From: Siphlonurus alternatus | Lineage: Eukaryota > Arthropoda > Insecta > Ephemeroptera > Siphlonuridae | Direction: 5' to 3' | Length of the DNA stretch: 64,000 bases | Assembly (NCBI GenBank): GCA_949825025.1 | Contig: OX463782.1 | Span: forward strand, 3,297,501-3,361,500 | Shown: positions 58,450 through 64,000 of the stretch, piece after piece | How the letters are laid out: every line of letters starts with the position of its first letter | Numbering within the stretch: position 1 is the stretch's first letter | The notes under the pieces: generated by a model | Databases searched by the model: none | Told to the model about the DNA's origin: nothing | The model's input: the letters and a program-made list of their open reading frames with translations, nothing else | Translations under genes and position numbers: made by a program

Positions 58450-60665
58450 AAAAAAAAAGAATTAAAAATTGTTTGTGTTAATATACATAATATAACAGTA
58501 CAGATATAATATATGACTAATATCACACAATGCACTGAGTCTGAAAATAATAATAAAAAAATCTAATGGTTGGAAAAATGACGGCAAATATGGATTAAAC
58601 AAAATAATAATAATAACAATAAAAAATAGTGCTCAATTTAATTTTTGCTTATTATTTTTAACAAGAAAACACATTAAAAATTTAACTTCATAGCATTATA
58701 ACTTGCTAGGGCATTATCTAATGGGAAGTACAAGCTAAGAAAAATAGTGAAATATGATTAAAAATGTGATAAATAACAATTTCTTTCTGGTATTAACAAA
58801 ACAAAATAATAATCTCAGTATTGAAAGTTGCTTCTGGTTTTTACATCACACATCAGTTTTTTTAATGAAAATTTTGGAACTTTTATGCTGTAAAATGGAA
58901 CTTCTTGTTGATATATACAGTTGTTATTATTATGTGGCATTTTTCATTTTGACAGGATAAAAAAAAAAAAAAAAAAGAAGAAGAAGAAGAAATGTACAGC
59001 TGAAAAGTTTCCAAGTCTTTTTAACAAAACTGAAAGTGCAACATTTATTTTCTTTAAGATTATAATAGAATTTATAGAAAGTACTGAATCTTATTGCTAA
59101 GTTTCCTTACATTTGAAAGTAATATTTATAATATTTACAGCAAAATAAAAAAAAAAAAAAAAAAAACCCTCTAAACTTGCCAAGTTTTTCTTGCGAGGAT
59201 GTTTTGTTTGTGGCAATGAGCGGGATTTATCAGGTACACACTGTAACTTTGGATAAAAAGGTTGTTAACTTATATTTATCTAAGCATTACTAAAATGGCT
59301 GTAAATTGAAATTTGTAACTACTTTAACCTGAGTATTTTCATTGATTGTAGTATTAAAAGATGATAAACTGGATAAAAGTTTTGTTGAGTTAGAACTATG
59401 CATCAGTAGCTGTAAGTTGCAATTAACAATCACTTATAGTCTGGATTAACTCAAGGATAATTCAAGTATTTTTGTTGATTTTAATGTTAAAGGATGAATA
59501 TTTCTTAGTGATTTTCCAGAATAAGTGCTTTTAAATTGAACTGTATTTGACTGACTGTATTTAAAAACGGACTGTATTTAAAAATATTTTAAATGGAGTG
59601 TCGACCTTAAAAATTTTTGTTGCAGAAATGGATAGAAGGTGTAAAGTTTTGCTACTCTGATTTTTTATTTTCAATTTTTTAGAGTCCGGGAACAATTTTT
59701 AAAAAATGATTGAAAATACAGAGTGATGCTTCTTGACGCCTCTCTTAATAAAAAGGATAGAAACAAAAAGGAGTGTGGGTTCAAACCCGACCTCGTCAAA
59801 ACGTTTTAGCAATACTTGCCCGCTTCTACAAAATCTGAAAAATCAGAGTGGCATAACTTTGCACCTTCTATTCATTTTTGCAATAAAAAATTTTGTGGTC
59901 CATTATTATTAAAATTATAGCTGGGATATTTATTTTAAACTAAAAGTTATTCTATCACAAATATGCCAACAAAACTATAAAAACAAATATATACAAGGAT
60001 ACAATATATCCCAAGTTAAGTAATCAAAAAAGTATTGTAACAACAGATGGCTATAGTGTAGCTGTAAAGAAATAAATGTATGGTCATCAAGGGACGATAT
60101 TCACTTAAAGAAAAACGGAATTTGAGTTCAGAGAAAGACATCTTCTCACCATTGAGTGTTGTACAGACGAGAGACTCGGGTTCTCACGGTATTTACTATT
60201 TACATTGGGCTTTAGACTTTGTTTTACATTATTCTTACTCAGGACAGCCAAATTTTATTCCTGCCTGCTGTCACTGCAGTTCCAAGACATAAAGAGATGC
60301 AGATTTGCAATTTTGGAAGAGGTAGATGTGTATAGCTAACCCTAAAATAATTCAAGTTCACTTCACCTCCATAGGTTGTGAAGATCATAAAGTTTGTGCT
60401 GTCCCGAGATATATTATGTAGTCAAACAAATCTTAAAGATTGAGTCTGTATTGTTATTTACATTTTAGCTTATGACAAAATTAAACAGCTGATTTAAAAA
60501 CAAATGAACACTTTTCGAAATCTAAAATTTTCAAGAAATATCTTTCAATTATTGATTCACATTTTTAATACTTTCACTATTTTTCTATTATTAATTTTTT
60601 TTAATAAAATTATCACAATTTTATCCATTATTGCCATCCGAGTTAACAATTAATTTTGCTACAAT
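58450..60665. other. Intergenic region between CIB and the terminal gene
   Basis: AT-rich with homopolymer runs. One MITE lies at 59594-59902. I see no gene. 60110-60340 is somewhat less AT-rich, but I find no supported exon. Confidence 0.5.
59594..59902. mobile_element. Hairpin MITE, GAGTATTGACCTC family
   Basis: tggagtgtcgaccttaaaaa on the left. The inner arm gttgcagaaatggatagaag is mirrored by cttctattcatttttgcaat. The interior includes gggttcaaacccgacctcg, also found in the copy at 386-679. Confidence 0.7.
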
Positions 60666-63467
60666 TCACAGGTTTAGTGTCCCCATGACTTGAGGAGCGA
60701 GTCTCGTGGCAAGCTCAAGCATCCTCTGGCTCGTGCCCTCGACCGGTCTAGGCTCGTCTGCGGGGGCATCTCTGCGTTGGACCAACCACTGCGTCTGACA
60801 CAGTCGGAACAGAGCAGCCCTGTGACGTTTCAGGCTTGACGAATCACTGCTTAGTGCAGGGTACGATGTCTTGAATGCCTGATTCGTTGCCCATAGAAGT
60901 TTCTGTGTGCAAACAATTTTAAGTTTTTATAAATTCATAAAATGCTCTGTGCAAAATTTTGAAGCAAATTAAAGACTAATGTATATCATATACAATGAGG
61001 GGGATTCAAAAAGACTTATCCGCGAGACTTGGCCGGCGGATAACTTGTCCACGTTCTAGTCTGGATAGCCTAAATACTTAGCCGCACGGACAAGTATAAG
61101 GCTGGACAAGGGTTTGGATATGTCGGTCTGGACAAAAGTCATTTGGCCAAGCCTGTTGGCTGAAGTCCCGCGGACAACTAACCGCGCGGCTAAGTCTCGT
61201 GGACAAATCTCCCACCTGGATAAGGTTTTTAATTACGCCGCCATCTTGGATTACGTGTTAAATACGGTGATAATTAGACCGCCATATATCGTGATTTTAT
61301 ATTATATTACGTAAACATTGTGTTTAAATATAATGTCATTTCAATCTTATTATTATTGGGGTGACATGGTTTAAAATTTTTGGCGCTTTTAACATTTTTT
61401 GTTATATTTCTCTAATTTTCCGTTCTGTGCGAGGCGCTGGTGGCATAATAATAAATTCATCGAGCCTCGCTGAATAACCCACGTTTTTTTTTCAATAAAT
61501 TTATACCTTATACCCAATATTTGGATTAAATAATGGGTTTTTATTATCATATGATAATGACGGTACGTGAAATATCCATTAGAAAATTGCTTATTTTGAC
61601 GACATTTGAGGGCTTGATTTCAACCTCCTTGATTTTAGTTCATTTTCTGTTTGCCTCATTTACTTATTTTTAACATACAGGAGTTCATACTCCTTAATTA
61701 AATGCTTCCAGACTAATTATTAACTTAAAAAGAGCTTTATTTTTAATAACTGTTCGTGTTTAAATATGTAATAAAAGTATCAAAAATTCGCAGATGAAGT
61801 ATCAGAAAATTACAGATGAATGGTATCATATCATAGAGCTATCATAACTCGTCAAATTAAGCAATTTAACGTTAGATATTTCACTTACCTTTATGAAATG
61901 TCATAGAGTAGTGTATTCTTGGGCTGGCCTTGAGCAATTATAGACAAAAATATCAGGTATTAATCGTCTAATTATTGAAAAATGAGCATAACAAAATGTG
62001 TGCCAACAAAGAGGGCGAGGCTTGCTGATGATCATGATGATGTAGAAAAGGGGGAGCGGGGGGAGGTAAACATTGAATATAAGCGCTAAATGTTTAAAAC
62101 TAATTTTCCTATGTCTTATGCAAACAACACAAATTGATATTTAATCAAATTTGAACACAGTTGTTTAATAAATTAGCAATGAATTATCATATATGTAGAT
62201 CCAATTACCTCCATATTTAACACGTAATCCAAGATGGCGGCGTAATTAAAAACCTTATCCAGGTGGGAGATTTGTCCACGAGACATAGCCGCGCGGTTAG
62301 TTGTCCGCGGGACTTTAGCCAACAGGCTTGGCCAAATGACTTTTGTCCAGACCGACGTATCCAAACCCTTGTCCAGCCTTATACTTGTCCGCGCGGCCAA
62401 GTATTTAGGTTATCCAGACTAGAATGTGGACAAGTTATCCGCCGGCCAAGTCTCGCGGATAAGTCTTTTTGAATCCCCCTCAATATATCTAGGTCTTATA
62501 GTAATTTTCTTGTATAAAAAAGTAATACAGTAATAGTGAAGTTTCTTCATCCGTCTATCGTATGATGGTAAGATGTCTTTTTAAAAGAAACCTACTTTAA
62601 GACCTAGACATCTTATTAACAAATTAAAAAAAAAACACACACAGCCATAAAATGACAGTAAGAAATAAATAATAATAATTGAATTAAGAATCTAAATATT
62701 AATACTCAAATTAAGGAAAATAAACCATTTAGGTTGTGATAATCTTATTAAAAGAATAAAAACTTTCGAGTGAACCTCTGTGACCGCAAGAATTTCCTCC
62801 TGCTGTGACTCTTTCGATCGGTAAGGCCTTGCTGGTTATTCCTATCCTTTTCTTTTAATAAGATAAATATTAATACTGTGCACCTTTGAACAGCATAAAC
62901 TTTACTCATGCCAAACTTGCCATGAAATAGAGATGAGAATTTGTAATTTTGAGCGTAAGAAAAGCACCCAGTTAATCCAATACTAAAGGAATTTAGCTTC
63001 ACAATGGCTCCGTAGACTGCATGGTATCACTCACAAATAATAGAGTAGGAGTAAAGTTTGTAGTGTCTCAAAGTGTACATGAAAGAATCATTAATCTCAT
63101 GGGTCAAAAATGCAAGAAAACTTTTCAAATCGATAAACTTATATTTTCTAGCCAGTATGTCTATAAATTTTATACAGAGTACACTGATTGTGCTAGAATA
63201 ATAGCATACTAGTTGTGCTTATCACCAAGACAGCTTACCTTCCTATGCGTCATGCTGAGTTCCTCTGGTTTGATCTCCCTCTCCACGACGGGAGGTTCCA
63301 TTACTCTTGACGACGACTGTACCGGGGTCTTCTTCTTGGGGACGGTGATGAACCTCCGGTCAATCTTCGACATTTGGATTGACTGCGCAGTCGTGAGGGC
63401 TTTGTGACTCGTCGCGGCCGGAAACTCTCTCTCGGCCAACATTCCAGCCAGGCACAAGTTAGGGTTT
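60666..63467 (-). CDS. Unidentified protein, last two exons (5' part beyond window)
   Basis: Two coding exons, 63239-63467 (phase entering with 2 nt from an upstream exon) and 60666-60902 (stop TGA), encode the final ~155 residues. Splice signals are good (GTAAGC donor, CACAG acceptor), and both exons are GC-richer than their surroundings. The sequence has a basic KIDRRFITVPKKKTP segment, an acidic/Pro stretch VMEPPVVEREIKPEELS, and then a helical, Arg-rich end (SLKRHRAALFRLCQTQWL, SQRMLELATRLAP). I do not recognise the family. There is no membrane segment or signal peptide in this part. The 2.3-kb intron contains a ~1.5-kb inverted-repeat element and a second small repeat. Confidence 0.7.
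60997..62481. mobile_element. 1.49-kb element with ~265-bp terminal inverted repeats
   Basis: GAGGGGGATTCAAAAAGACT starts the left arm and its exact inverse ends the right arm. The arms (60997-61262 and about 62216-62481) are highly similar and unusually GC-rich, with many (t)tgtccgcg / cgcggacaa motifs, and end inward in atccaagatggcggcgtaat. A 3-bp AAT flanks both ends (60994-60996 and 62482-62484), possibly the target duplication. The ~950-bp interior is AT-rich and lacks a transposase. The superfamily is uncertain. Confidence 0.8.
62702..62875. repeat. Dispersed repeat with inverted interior (partner of 24787-24935)
   Basis: Same outer block (caaattaaggaaaataaacc ... atcttattaaaaga) as 24787, but the following ~95-bp segment is reverse-complemented and ends in tcttttaataagat, the inverse of the entry block. 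Confidence 0.75.
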
Positions 63468-64000
63468 CTGCAAATAACAAGTTTGTTTGTTGTATTATAT
63501 GGGAATTGATATACTGTACTGTATATATATCTACACTTTAGCATATCAGGTTGGTTTGTTGTGTTAGTTTTAGCTTACAGAAATTTTAGATGTTTAGTCT
63601 GACTAATTTACATTTTAATTGCTGGTAATAAAGTTCTAATGGGCAATAAGATACTGTATAGATTTTTATGTACTGTGAACTGCAACTAATAGTTATGAGT
63701 GACATTACTATCGTTTTTTATCTTATATCATCAATGCTGTCAGGTAATATACTGATGATATAGTAATTTGTTTGTATGAACTATTGTATTCTTTATAATC
63801 GGATTACCTAACCTGTAGTCTGCTTTTGAATAAAATAAATAAATAAATAATAGTTACACTACTTATACTAAGGTACCAAGGGACGGTACATAAGGAAATG
63901 GTTGGTTAGTTACCAATGGCGGAACTTGTTTTTCAACATTGTTCACAGTGCTCTCTGGGGCTCCTAATACCCAGTCTGCATGCCAGACAGTTAAGTACCG
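63468..64000. other. Intron of the terminal gene
   Basis: AT-rich intron sequence upstream of the 63239-63467 exon. It carries an (AAAT)n tract near 63830 and a copy of the 27223 repeat at 63903-63985. No further exon was found before the edge. Confidence 0.5.
63903..63985. repeat. Dispersed repeat shared with 27223-27303
   Basis: Contains ggttagttaccaatggcgga and a ttcacagtgctctctggggc block, in the same orientation as the ATIC intron copy. Both copies end within or shortly after acccagtctg. Confidence 0.75.

Noticed and set aside
59780..59815. GGTTCAAACCC resembling a tRNA B box
   Set aside because: It lies inside a hairpin MITE, recurs in the copy at 386-679, and no cloverleaf or A box can be formed around it.
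61114..62400. Matching ORFs 'VWTKVIWPSLLA' on both sides of the 61-62 kb region
   Set aside because: They are the left and right terminal inverted repeats of the same element read on opposite strands.

Overview
This is a window of animal nuclear DNA, most likely from an arthropod and probably an insect. The genes are split by many GT-AG introns, the intergenic DNA is strongly AT-rich, and the encoded proteins are metazoan. A small tyrosine-rich secreted peptide of arthropod type, and dense hairpin MITEs with non-LTR and Penelope-type elements, point the same way. The species cannot be named from sequence alone.

Layout. 1-8200 is intergenic and repeat-filled: hairpin MITEs, (TTTA)n arrays and a 5'-truncated non-LTR retrotransposon. 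8503-9449 (+) is a compact two-exon gene for a 75-aa secreted Tyr-rich peptide, with TATA box and poly(A) signal. 12547-18674 (-) is GINS3/Psf3 (DNA replication), complete in four exons, with a 3.07-kb foldback element in intron 1. 21090-30069 (-) is ATIC (last two steps of purine synthesis), complete in 12 exons encoding 591 aa. 31974-37297 (+) is an F-box/leucine-rich-repeat gene in seven exons, divergent from ATIC. 40583-49957 (-) is TBK1/IKK-epsilon kinase, complete in eight exons encoding 731 aa. 53278-57735 (-) is a calcium- and integrin-binding (CIB) EF-hand protein in five exons. 60666-63467 (-) holds the last two exons of a gene I do not recognise that runs off the right edge. The genes are unrelated housekeeping or signalling loci and do not form a functional cluster. 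I rebuilt each gene exon by exon: reading phases close across all junctions and the total lengths match the families.

Most of the rest is mobile DNA, much of it built as long palindromes. At least five distinct hairpin families are flanked by TTAA, others by TA, and there is one hAT-like element with an 8-bp target duplication. The standout is a ~1.37-kb palindrome in ATIC intron 4 (25816-27192). Each arm carries a TATA box followed by a complete hammerhead ribozyme core, the arrangement expected of inverted Penelope-like-element terminal repeats. The second standout is the 3-kb foldback element in GINS3 intron 1, made of ~145-bp units containing paired CAGGGAC/GTCCCTG motifs. Both would fold into very long double-stranded hairpins in the host pre-mRNA.
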